From contig NVTT01000057.1 in NCBI GenBank assembly GCA_002401655.1, forward strand, positions 2,785 to 7,912: a stretch of 5,128 nt of DNA. The letters are read 5' to 3'. Source of the stretch: Gammaproteobacteria bacterium (GTDB taxonomy: Bacteria; Pseudomonadota; Gammaproteobacteria; Enterobacterales; Kangiellaceae). The notes under the pieces are model-generated. The model was not told the origin of the DNA, did no database searches, and saw only the letters and a list, made by a program, of their open reading frames with translations. Below, piece after piece: positions 1 through 5,128 of this stretch. The first letter of the stretch is position 1. Each line of letters starts with the position of its first letter. Both the position numbers and the translations under genes were made by a program.

Positions 1-1033
1 ATTCATCAGAAGTAACAGAAACAGGGTAGTTCCCATCTGGAAAAACGATCGTATCTCCGCTGGTCATTGCTCGACCTGCAGTACCAATAAACTCAGAAAC
101 ACCAGCTTCTCCCGCCACCCTCAATCGGCTAGTTCCAGACTTATCAACATGAACCACCATTGATGCATAAACTGACTCATTAAAATTACTACATTTAATT
201 CGAATATGGAACCCTCTACCAAAATTCAGTGCCGAAGTGTCCCAAGTAATCTCACCTGTCTCTGAATCAACTCTCACATCATCATGCCCTAAGTCTTTTC
301 GGCAAATGGTTGCACCACCAGATATCTCTGGTTGAAACGTGAATACATCTCCATGACTAATTTCATGGTTGCCCATATTTACTATAGAAAGTGTGCCTTC
401 TTTAAAACTAGCCGTCACGTTTCTATCTTGTGACATTGCGATATTACAAGTTTGACCGGAGCAATCACCGCCCCAGCTATCAAAAACAAAACCATTGTCA
501 GATGTGGTTGACAAAACAACAGTGGTATTACTAGAAAATTCGCTATTACAATTGGTGCCACAGTCTATTCCACTTGGTGAAGAGAAAATGGTTCCACCTT
601 CTCCTGTCTCAACAGTTAATGTGAAATTTTCAGTCGATTCTTGTTGAAAAGTAGCGGTAACACTTTGATCGCTAGATAATGTCACACTGCACTCTCCAGA
701 ACCGCTGCATGCTCCACTCCAGTTAATAAAAACAAATCCAGTCGCTGGCGTTTGTGTCAAAGAAACATTGGTATTTTCGTCAAAATTCGCAGAACAAGTA
801 CTTCCACAATCAACTCCTGAAGGCGAAGAAATCACACTCCCCGATCCAGAAAGAGTAACAGAGAGACTAAACTGTGTGGTAGACCCTCCACCACCGTTTC
901 CGGGATTGCCATTACCTCCATTATTATTTTCAGTTGGAGTAGAACCACCACCACAAGCGCTTATTAAGCCTAAAAGTAGAATCGGAATTAAGGTTGTAAT
1001 CAATTTTGAAGTGAGTTTAGATGGCGTTTGCAT
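1..1033 (-). CDS. Modular surface lipoprotein with two InlB-like repeats and a beta-helix domain (paralog A; 3' end outside window)
   Basis: The reading frame is open from ATG at 1033 to the window edge, giving 344 codons with no stop. Residues 1-26 are a lipoprotein signal peptide (K6 and K10, a hydrophobic stretch, lipobox I-S-A-C with Cys27). Gly28 suggests outer-membrane sorting. Residues 28-54 form a Gly/Asn/Ser linker. Two repeats follow at about 55-136 and 137-212, each with four Cys (76, 80, 109, 115; 158, 162, 191, 196) and a core Trp (105, 187). They resemble the divergent InlB B-repeat family. Residues 214-300 resemble an Ig/cadherin-like domain. From about 303 a right-handed beta-helix begins (S-G-D-T-I-V then P-D-G-N-Y). 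The last 132 visible residues match paralog B at 100 positions. The start is the only Met before the lipobox. An AGGA at 1046-1049 lies 12 nt upstream, which is rather far. The missing 3' part is expected to resemble B. Function is unknown. Confidence 0.9.
   Translation of the reverse strand, partial: MQTPSKLTSKLITTLIPILLLGLISACGGGSTPTENNNGGNGNPGNGGGGSTTQFSLSVTLSGSGSVISSPSGVDCGSTCSANFDENTNVSLTQTPATGFVFINWSGACSGSGECSVTLSSDQSVTATFQQESTENFTLTVETGEGGTIFSSPSGIDCGTNCNSEFSSNTTVVLSTTSDNGFVFDSWGGDCSGQTCNIAMSQDRNVTASFKEGTLSIVNMGNHEISHGDVFTFQPEISGGATICRKDLGHDDVRVDSETGEITWDTSALNFGRGFHIRIKCSNFNESVYASMVVHVDKSGTSRLRVAGEAGVSEFIGTAGRAMTSGDTIVFPDGNYPVSVTSDE
398..871 (-). repeat. Two tandem Cys-containing InlB-like repeat modules in paralog A
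   Basis: Two coding modules (871-626 and 625-398) share the plan S-S-P-S-G-[IV]-D-C-G-x-x-C, an aliphatic strand, G-F-V-F-x-x-W-x-G-x-C and a closing V-T-A-[TS]-F. The first module is closest by eye to the second module of paralog B (44 of 76 residues identical by hand count, including F-I-N-W). The second module has a shortened second Cys pair (C-x4-C instead of the C-x5-C seen elsewhere). The matching cysteines are probably disulfides in the exported protein. The family assignment is by pattern, not by a profile search. Confidence 0.8.
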
Positions 1034-1091
1034 AATGTCTGATATTCCTAACGTCTACCTTCTCTAAGGCATAGAATAAAAAGTCTGGCAT

Positions 1092-1106
1092 TTAAACAGT
1101 GTTAAA
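1092..1106. promoter_or_regulatory. Short palindrome upstream of paralog A
   Basis: The plus strand reads TTAAACAGTGTTAAA, an interrupted dyad centred on G1099 (TT-N-AACA-G-TGTT-N-AA). It lies 59-73 nt before the ATG of A, just downstream of the candidate -10, where a repressor could act. It overlaps one arm of a larger inverted repeat. The surroundings are AT-rich, so chance is a real alternative. No regulator is assigned. Confidence 0.25.
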
Positions 1107-1142
1107 TCAATTTTTAATCATATAAATGGTAAGATTTAACAC
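1099..1142. repeat. Perfect 10-bp inverted repeat with 24-nt spacer
   Basis: GTGTTAAATC at 1099-1108 is the exact reverse complement of GATTTAACAC at 1133-1142. The spacer (1109-1132) contains the candidate -10 of paralog A, and the distal arm overlaps the candidate -35. It could be a pair of operator half-sites or a long-loop hairpin. The repeat itself is directly visible; its function is inferred. Confidence 0.6.
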
Positions 1143-1144
1143 AA
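1117..1144 (-). promoter_or_regulatory. Candidate sigma-70-type promoter for paralog A
   Basis: Read on the minus strand, TTGTGT (1144-1139) is followed after 16 nt by TATGAT (1122-1117). The -10 matches TATAAT at five of six positions and the -35 matches TTGACA only at its first three. Transcription would begin near 1110, giving a leader of about 75 nt. It lies downstream of the terminator of B, as a separate promoter for A would require. AT-rich sequence makes such matches common, so confidence is low. Confidence 0.3.
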
Positions 1145-1192
1145 TCGCACCGGCATCCATGCCTCTTTGCGAAATACCATCCATCCGTGGAT
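1145..1192 (-). other. Paired GGAUG-loop hairpins between terminator and promoter
   Basis: On the minus strand, hairpin 1 (1192-1179) pairs ATCCA with TGGAT around loop CGGA. Hairpin 2 (1172-1145) is composite: an outer TCGCA/TGCGA stem encloses an inner GGCAT/ATGCC stem with GG at its tip. Both present CA-[C/T]-GGATG, so the GGA lies at or near the loop. That shape resembles CsrA/RsmA recognition sites (ANGGA in a loop), and also small dispersed intergenic hairpin elements of gammaproteobacteria. Which of these it is, or whether it is transcribed at all, cannot be decided here. Confidence 0.4.
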
Positions 1193-1225
1193 ATAAATAA
1201 AGGGCGTTTATAAATAAACGCCCTT
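1190..1225 (-). terminator. Rho-independent terminator of paralog B
   Basis: An 11-bp perfect stem (1200-1210 with 1215-1225, core GGGCG/CGCCC) closes a 4-nt loop. On the minus strand it is followed by a U-rich tail (UAUUUAUAU, about 1199-1191). It lies 68 nt after the TAG of B. The plus-strand side lacks a T-run, so it works in the direction of the genes. Confidence 0.88.
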
Positions 1226-1293
1226 CATCAATTAAAGTTACTCGCAGAGGTTACAAATAAAGCTAATTGTACATTATTACCACTTTTTTATTC

Positions 1294-4200
1294 CTATTCA
1301 GGTGATTCGGTATATGCAATTCCGCTATCGCCACCAGAATAACTCGCTTTCACTCCATAGGAAGTACATGCAGAATTATCATTATAAACTAACGTGTCGA
1401 CATCTAAAGTAGCTAATAAACTATTGCCAGTTGATACACAAATCACTTTCCAGCCAGTTACAGAACTTCGTCTAGCTCCAGTCAAATGCTCCCAGGCCAC
1501 ACGATTTGTCGCGCCTTTATCTTTGACTCTAACAACCAAAGGTGGAACTTTATCGTTAATGTATCCCCAAAAATACTCAGACATACTCTCTCCAGTTGCG
1601 GTCGCTCCTCTATCACCATTGATATCAACTGTACCGCCCCCCACTTTGAGAGCGGTAGGATTTCGATAGGCTCGCATATTTTTAGCAATAATATCTTCCC
1701 CCGGTATCGGCCAACGTCTTGACGTTGTCACTGTATCGTAACCAGCATCTCCATGGAAGGTATCAGACTTGCCTCTAAAATACAGCTGAGTTTCTGGGAG
1801 GTATTCAGGTTGCTCCGATGTATTAGATTGTCCTGGTACATCTTCAAATAATGTATTGCTTAAATTAATGTTATTTCCAAGAGCTTGACTAGGGCTTGTA
1901 GCACCATTAAATGCTCTTGCTTTACCGAAAAATGAATTAGTCACATCGACAGTCTTTTTAGCTTGCAATAACCATAAACCACATCGATCAGTTTGAGGTG
2001 TACATGTCCCTTCGGAATCATAAGATACAACGCTATCCCAAATATGATTAGGACCTTCTCTAGCATCCATTAAACTAAGAGAAAGATTATTGTTTACAGA
2101 TAGTAAACCAACAGATTTCAAGGTCGTTGAAGTATTTTCGCATCCTGTAGCAGGATACGCTTCTAATCCTGCATAGTTTTTATAATGAGGCGCTGCTATC
2201 GCTAAAGAATCGAACACAGTGTTGTCTTGACTTAAATGCAAGGTATCGCAGTAATTACTGAATCCACCATACGGCTGATCACCTTTATGCTCATCCAAAC
2301 GAACGAATGAACGACGAGTCACTGACCCAGACGTGCTTCTTGTCATTATGCCATAACGATTGTGACCCCAATCATAACTACTTTGAATTAGAGGTGTGCC
2401 ACTGTTAATTCTCATCCCAGCGTTAGAACACTGACCAGAGCCTGCAGCACTGAAACTATCGCAAGGTTGCCCCCAAGTTCCGGCACCTTGAGCGCCAACA
2501 AAATCGACTAGTAATTTATTGTTGTTACCGCCAGAGGTAGTAAACGATTCTCTTTGAACATTTTTAACCACGAAGCCGACAATCGCTACATAATTATTAG
2601 ATCCTAACTGAAAGGCATTCTTTTGTTTACCTATACCATCATGTGCCTCGCCATTAATGGTTGCGCCTCCTGGTGAACGCGCCATTACAGTACTATATTG
2701 GTCGCTCGTACCATCAGTTGGTGATGTAGATTTATAAGCATTTTCATAAGACTCATCACGTGAAACCGATACAGGATATTCTCCATCAGGTATAACAATC
2801 GTATCACCGCTAGTCATATTTTGACCTGAAGTTCCGATGTATTGTGAAACACCATTTTCACCGGCCACTCTTAATCGGCTTGTTCCAGACTTATCAACAT
2901 GAACAACCATTGATGCATAAGCTGCTTCAGATGCATTACTACACTTGATACGAATATGAAATCCACGACCAAAATTCAATGAATTTGTATCCCAACTGAT
3001 TTGACCAGTTTCTGAGTCTACCTTGACATCATCGTGCCCTAAATCTTTTCGACAAATCGTAGCATCACCATTGATCGTTGGTAGATAAGTAAATACATCA
3101 CCAAAATCGACTTCGTGTAACCCCATATCTTCAATGGTTAAGTTACCACCACCATTGGTATCTTCAACAAATGTTGCGGTAACTGTTTTTCCCGATGTCA
3201 TGGTTAACTCGCAAGTCACATTACCACTACAATCTCCGCTCCAACTTTGTAGTTTAAATCCAGAATTTGGCATAGCGATTAAATTGACCGCCGTGTTTAA
3301 ATTATAATCTTCGGTGCAATCTGCCCCACAATTAATACCAGACGGAGACGAGGTAACCGTTCCCCCGGTCGACGTACTAACATTGAGAGTCACCTGATCG
3401 GTCGAGACTTCTTCAAAAGTTGCCGTTACACTACGATTTTGACTCATCGTTAGATTACAAGAACCTGCCCCACTACAACTGCCACTCCACTCAGCCAACT
3501 GAAAACCGGCATCAGGAACCGCGGTTAACGCGACATCGGTTCCATCTAAATATGATTCACTACAATCAGAGCCACAATCAATACCTGATGGCGACGACGT
3601 CACACTTCCGTTACTTCCGCTAGTAACAGTGAGGTCAAAATTTTCAGCCGATGCTTCTACAAATTGAGCAGTAGCGGAACGAGCGGTTGTCATAGGAACA
3701 CTACAAGATTGAGTGCCTGAGCAATCACCTCCCCAACCTGCAAAAACAAACCCACTATCGGCCGTAGCAGTTAAGGCCACACTCGTACCATTGTTGAAAG
3801 TTTCACTACAATCGTTACCACACTGAATTCCAACGGGGTTTGAAGAAACGCTCCCTTGCCCTGTAACCGAAATAGTTAAGGTGTAGGTTTCAACTGAAAC
3901 TGCTTGGAAAGTTGCCGTTACTTGCTGGTTTTGGCTCATATTAATATTACATGCACCACTACCATTGCACGCACCTTGCCAATTAATAAATTCAAATCCT
4001 GATGCAGCATTAGCAGTTAATAGAACAGCGGAACTTGACGCGTAACTCGCTAAACAAGTGTTACCACAACTAATACCGCTTGGAGATGATGAGACAGAAC
4101 CGCTACCTTGTACAGAAACAGACAATTCAAATTCAGTGACTATCACCTCAAAAGATGCGCCAACTGTTTGATTACCGTTCATCGAAACATTACAACTGGC

Positions 4201-4500
4201 TAAACCACTACAAGCTCCCGTCCAACCACTGAACTGCATACCCGAAGCAGGCGTTGCACTAAGAGCAACGTTGGTACCTTCATCATAGGTTTCATTACAG
4301 TCACTACCGCAATCAATACCTGCCGAATTTGAAGTTATTGAACCTTCTCCGGATTTAGAAACGCTTAAAGTAAATCGAGAAGTTTCATCTTCCTCTTCCT
4401 CTTCGCCTCCCCCGCACGCAGAGACTAAAGCCAACATTGAAACAATGCTGATAAGATAAAAGTTTTTTAGCAATTGAGCGTAAGTCAAAAATTTCATCAT
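1294..4500 (-). CDS. Modular surface lipoprotein with five InlB-like repeats, Ig-like, beta-helix and FN3-like domains (paralog B)
   Basis: Complete, 1068 residues counted from the ATG at 4500. Residues 1-28 are a lipoprotein signal (lipobox V-S-A-C, Cys29, then GGG). Residues 33-39 are acidic (E/D only). Five repeats (43-123, 124-205, 206-287, 288-369, 370-446) each carry four Cys and one Trp in register. They fit the divergent InlB B-repeat family. Residues 454-538 look Ig/cadherin-like. About 545-955 looks like a right-handed parallel beta-helix (G-D-T-I-V-I-P-D-G-E-Y, then A-R-S-P-G-G-A-T-I-N-G, then V-A-I-V-G-F). This entry pattern recalls chondroitinase B/alginate-lyase (PL6)-like folds, but no catalytic residue can be assigned. 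The last 85 residues look fibronectin-III-like. Close Cys pairs (680/691, 833/840, 1021/1045) suggest disulfides. Start: ATG 4500 and ATG 4497 are adjacent and a TTG precedes them at 4503. GGA at 4505-4507 is spaced best for 4497 (7 nt). Probably monocistronic. Role inferred: anchored polysaccharide-binding or -degrading or adhesive protein. Confidence 0.95.
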   Translation of the reverse strand: MMKFLTYAQLLKNFYLISIVSMLALVSACGGGEEEEEDETSRFTLSVSKSGEGSITSNSAGIDCGSDCNETYDEGTNVALSATPASGMQFSGWTGACSGLASCNVSMNGNQTVGASFEVIVTEFELSVSVQGSGSVSSSPSGISCGNTCLASYASSSAVLLTANAASGFEFINWQGACNGSGACNINMSQNQQVTATFQAVSVETYTLTISVTGQGSVSSNPVGIQCGNDCSETFNNGTSVALTATADSGFVFAGWGGDCSGTQSCSVPMTTARSATAQFVEASAENFDLTVTSGSNGSVTSSPSGIDCGSDCSESYLDGTDVALTAVPDAGFQLAEWSGSCSGAGSCNLTMSQNRSVTATFEEVSTDQVTLNVSTSTGGTVTSSPSGINCGADCTEDYNLNTAVNLIAMPNSGFKLQSWSGDCSGNVTCELTMTSGKTVTATFVEDTNGGGNLTIEDMGLHEVDFGDVFTYLPTINGDATICRKDLGHDDVKVDSETGQISWDTNSLNFGRGFHIRIKCSNASEAAYASMVVHVDKSGTSRLRVAGENGVSQYIGTSGQNMTSGDTIVIPDGEYPVSVSRDESYENAYKSTSPTDGTSDQYSTVMARSPGGATINGEAHDGIGKQKNAFQLGSNNYVAIVGFVVKNVQRESFTTSGGNNNKLLVDFVGAQGAGTWGQPCDSFSAAGSGQCSNAGMRINSGTPLIQSSYDWGHNRYGIMTRSTSGSVTRRSFVRLDEHKGDQPYGGFSNYCDTLHLSQDNTVFDSLAIAAPHYKNYAGLEAYPATGCENTSTTLKSVGLLSVNNNLSLSLMDAREGPNHIWDSVVSYDSEGTCTPQTDRCGLWLLQAKKTVDVTNSFFGKARAFNGATSPSQALGNNINLSNTLFEDVPGQSNTSEQPEYLPETQLYFRGKSDTFHGDAGYDTVTTSRRWPIPGEDIIAKNMRAYRNPTALKVGGGTVDINGDRGATATGESMSEYFWGYINDKVPPLVVRVKDKGATNRVAWEHLTGARRSSVTGWKVICVSTGNSLLATLDVDTLVYNDNSACTSYGVKASYSGGDSGIAYTESPE
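3163..4374 (-). repeat. Five tandem Cys-containing InlB-like repeats in paralog B
   Basis: Modules lie at 4374-4132, 4131-3886, 3885-3640, 3639-3394 and 3393-3163. The first Cys recurs every 81, 82, 82 and 82 residues. The shared plan is G-x-[VI]-x-S-x-x-x-G-I-x-C-G-x-x-C, then a strand ending in L-x-A, G-F-x-[FL]-x-x-W-x-G-x-C-x-G-x-x-x-C, and V-x-A-x-F. Modules differ at most other positions, so the array is old rather than freshly expanded. It probably forms a rigid disulfide-stapled stalk between the membrane anchor and the head. Confidence 0.85.
4384..4404 (-). repeat. Short GAAGAG-type repeat coding the acidic linker
   Basis: On the minus strand two perfect GAAGAG units are followed by GAAGAT and GAA, coding Glu5-Asp-Glu directly after the lipidated Cys and three Gly. 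The unit is a multiple of three, so slippage would change linker length without breaking the frame. Paralog A has a neutral Gly/Asn linker at this place. Confidence 0.6.
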
Positions 4501-4762
4501 CAAATCCAGTTGTATAATTAATAAAACGAATAAAATAGAAAAATAAATGTGATTTGACTTGAGAAACAGTTAATCATTTCTAACTCTTTCTGAAAAGGTG
4601 AACAAGGTAAACTGCCTAACCACAAACCTATATCGGGTATTCTAGGAAATAATTAAATTAGAAAGTGTGCATATTGCACACTTTTAGGAGATGAGGCTTA
4701 TGAATTAGTTAAGATGACGACTAAGTCTCAAGAATGAAACTCTAAAATTTTTTTCATCGACT
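4501..4762. other. Intergenic region between paralogs C and B
   Basis: No gene is seen in these 262 bases. A terminator for C lies at about 4644-4685. Downstream of it, a weak promoter-like pair for B can be drawn on the minus strand: TTGTTC (4605-4600), 17 nt, TAGAAA (4582-4577). It matches the consensus poorly, so it is not listed separately. The last 60 bases before B are very AT-rich. Two small dyads of the form CGACT-(N)-AGTC lie at 4718-4727 and 4758-4768 (plus strand), the second covering the stop codon of C. Confidence 0.6.
4644..4685 (-). terminator. Rho-independent terminator of paralog C
   Basis: A 10-bp perfect stem (AAAGTGTGCA at 4662-4671 with TGCACACTTT at 4675-4684) encloses a 3-nt loop. 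On the minus strand it runs into a U-rich tail (about 4661-4644). It starts 77 nt after the TAA of C. The plus-strand side also has TTTT at 4682-4685, so weak bidirectional action is possible. Confidence 0.75.
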
Positions 4763-5128
4763 TTAGTCTATAGATGACTCTTTATAGGCAATACCGCTTA
4801 TTCCACTCGAATAAATAGCTTGAACGGCAAACTTTCTACATTTCCCGCTATATTGATGATTAAGTTGGTTTTCAGGTAAACGTAAAATTGCTTCAAGTTT
4901 CCTAGATGTTTCTGAAACACAGTTAACTTGCCAACCTTTGACTTTACTTCGAGTCTCGCCGGTAAAATGTTCCCAAGCTATTCGATATGACGTCTTATCA
5001 CCGTTATCAATTTTATTAACTCTAACCACTAATGGCGGGATCTCCTCTTTTATGTACTTCCAAAAATATTCACTCATACTTTCATTTTTTAATGCGGCAC
5101 CGCGGTTTCCATCAATAGAAATAGTTCC
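4763..5128 (-). CDS. C-terminal part of a third modular beta-helix protein (paralog C; 5' end outside window)
   Basis: The frame is open from the window edge at 5128 to TAA at 4763-4765, giving 121 residues. The Met at 5077 is internal, because the 17 residues before it (starting G-T-I-S-I-D-G-N-R-G-A) align without a break to paralog B. The segment matches the end of B: E-S-M-S-E-Y-F-W, P-P-L-V-V-R-V, A-W-E-H-x-T-G, G-W-x-V, S-G-I-A-Y-x-E-S. About half the residues are identical by eye. It covers the last turn of the beta-helix and the fibronectin-III-like tail. The two Cys of that tail are conserved (V-N-C-V and G-K-C-R), supporting a disulfide. Whether this gene also has a lipoprotein signal and repeats is not visible, but the family makes it likely. 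Confidence 0.9.
   Translation of the reverse strand, partial: GTISIDGNRGAALKNESMSEYFWKYIKEEIPPLVVRVNKIDNGDKTSYRIAWEHFTGETRSKVKGWQVNCVSETSRKLEAILRLPENQLNHQYSGKCRKFAVQAIYSSGISGIAYKESSID

Larger units (their letters stand above)
1034..1293. other. Intergenic region between paralogs B and A
   Basis: These 260 bases hold no credible gene. In the direction of transcription there is first a 68-nt 3' untranslated stretch after the TAG stop of B. It is followed by an intrinsic terminator, then a structured, relatively GC-rich block (1145-1192), then an inverted repeat with a candidate promoter (1099-1144). Last comes an AT-rich leader ending in a weakly placed AGGA (1046-1049) before the ATG of A. 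The length is nearly the same as the C-B gap (262 bases), but the two gaps show no obvious sequence similarity by eye. Confidence 0.7.

Noticed and set aside
768..1067. Open frame of 99 codons on the plus strand
   Set aside because: It is antisense to the signal peptide, linker and first repeat of paralog A. Its proline-rich stretch is the complement of the Gly-rich linker codons.
1145..1192. Possible c-di-GMP (GEMM) riboswitch because of CGCAAAG followed by a hairpin on the minus strand
   Set aside because: The second helix, the tetraloop-receptor pair and the conserved purine-rich joints of that class are absent.
1394..1722. Open frames on the plus strand (1394-1669, 1486-1722) and in another minus frame (1482-1688)
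   Set aside because: All lie inside the conserved C-terminal coding region of paralog B and show no recognisable domain or start signal.
3420..3623. Open frame of 67 codons on the plus strand
   Set aside because: It is antisense to the fourth repeat of paralog B and has a composition typical of a shadow frame.
3163..4374. Regular spaced repeats that could suggest a CRISPR or other DNA repeat array
   Set aside because: The period of about 245 bp is the length of a protein domain, the frame is continuous and the DNA units are divergent.
4501..4503. TTG as the start codon of paralog B
   Set aside because: Two ATG codons follow directly and are better placed relative to the weak GGA ribosome-binding element.
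4763..5077. Separate small 104-residue gene starting at the Met at 5077
   Set aside because: The frame stays open to the window edge and the upstream 17 residues align with paralog B, so this Met is internal.

Overview
The window is AT-rich and holds three tandem genes, all on the minus strand. Each encodes a version of the same large modular protein. The two visible N-termini carry lipoprotein (Sec/signal peptidase II) signals with Gly right after the lipidated Cys. That points to a Gram-negative bacterium exporting these proteins to its outer membrane or cell surface. The style (SAC-GGG lipoboxes, Cys-rich InlB-like repeats, beta-helix domains) suggests a gammaproteobacterium, perhaps marine. 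This assignment is an inference from style, not from a marker gene.

Layout in transcription order (high to low coordinates): 5128-4763 is the 3' end of paralog C, whose 5' part lies outside the window. 4762-4501 is an intergenic stretch with an intrinsic terminator. 4500-1294 is the complete paralog B of 1068 residues: lipoprotein signal, acidic linker, five Cys-containing repeats, an Ig/cadherin-like domain, a long right-handed beta-helix-like domain and a C-terminal fibronectin-III-like domain. 1293-1034 is an intergenic stretch with a strong intrinsic terminator, a pair of GGAUG-loop hairpins and a 10-bp inverted repeat around a candidate promoter. 1033-1 is the 5' part of paralog A: lipoprotein signal, Gly/Asn-rich linker, only two repeats, the same Ig-like domain and the start of the same beta-helix. 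It runs out of the window.

The genes look like products of tandem duplication. The Ig-like domain and beta-helix entry are about three-quarters identical between A and B (100 of 132 residues by hand count). The linkers differ completely and the repeat number differs (2 versus 5). A terminator follows both B and C, so each gene is probably a separate transcription unit. A reasonable model is a family of anchored surface proteins with a stalk of variable length presenting a beta-helix head that may bind or cleave polysaccharide. The head's activity cannot be read from the sequence. No RNA gene, CRISPR array or mobile element was recognised.
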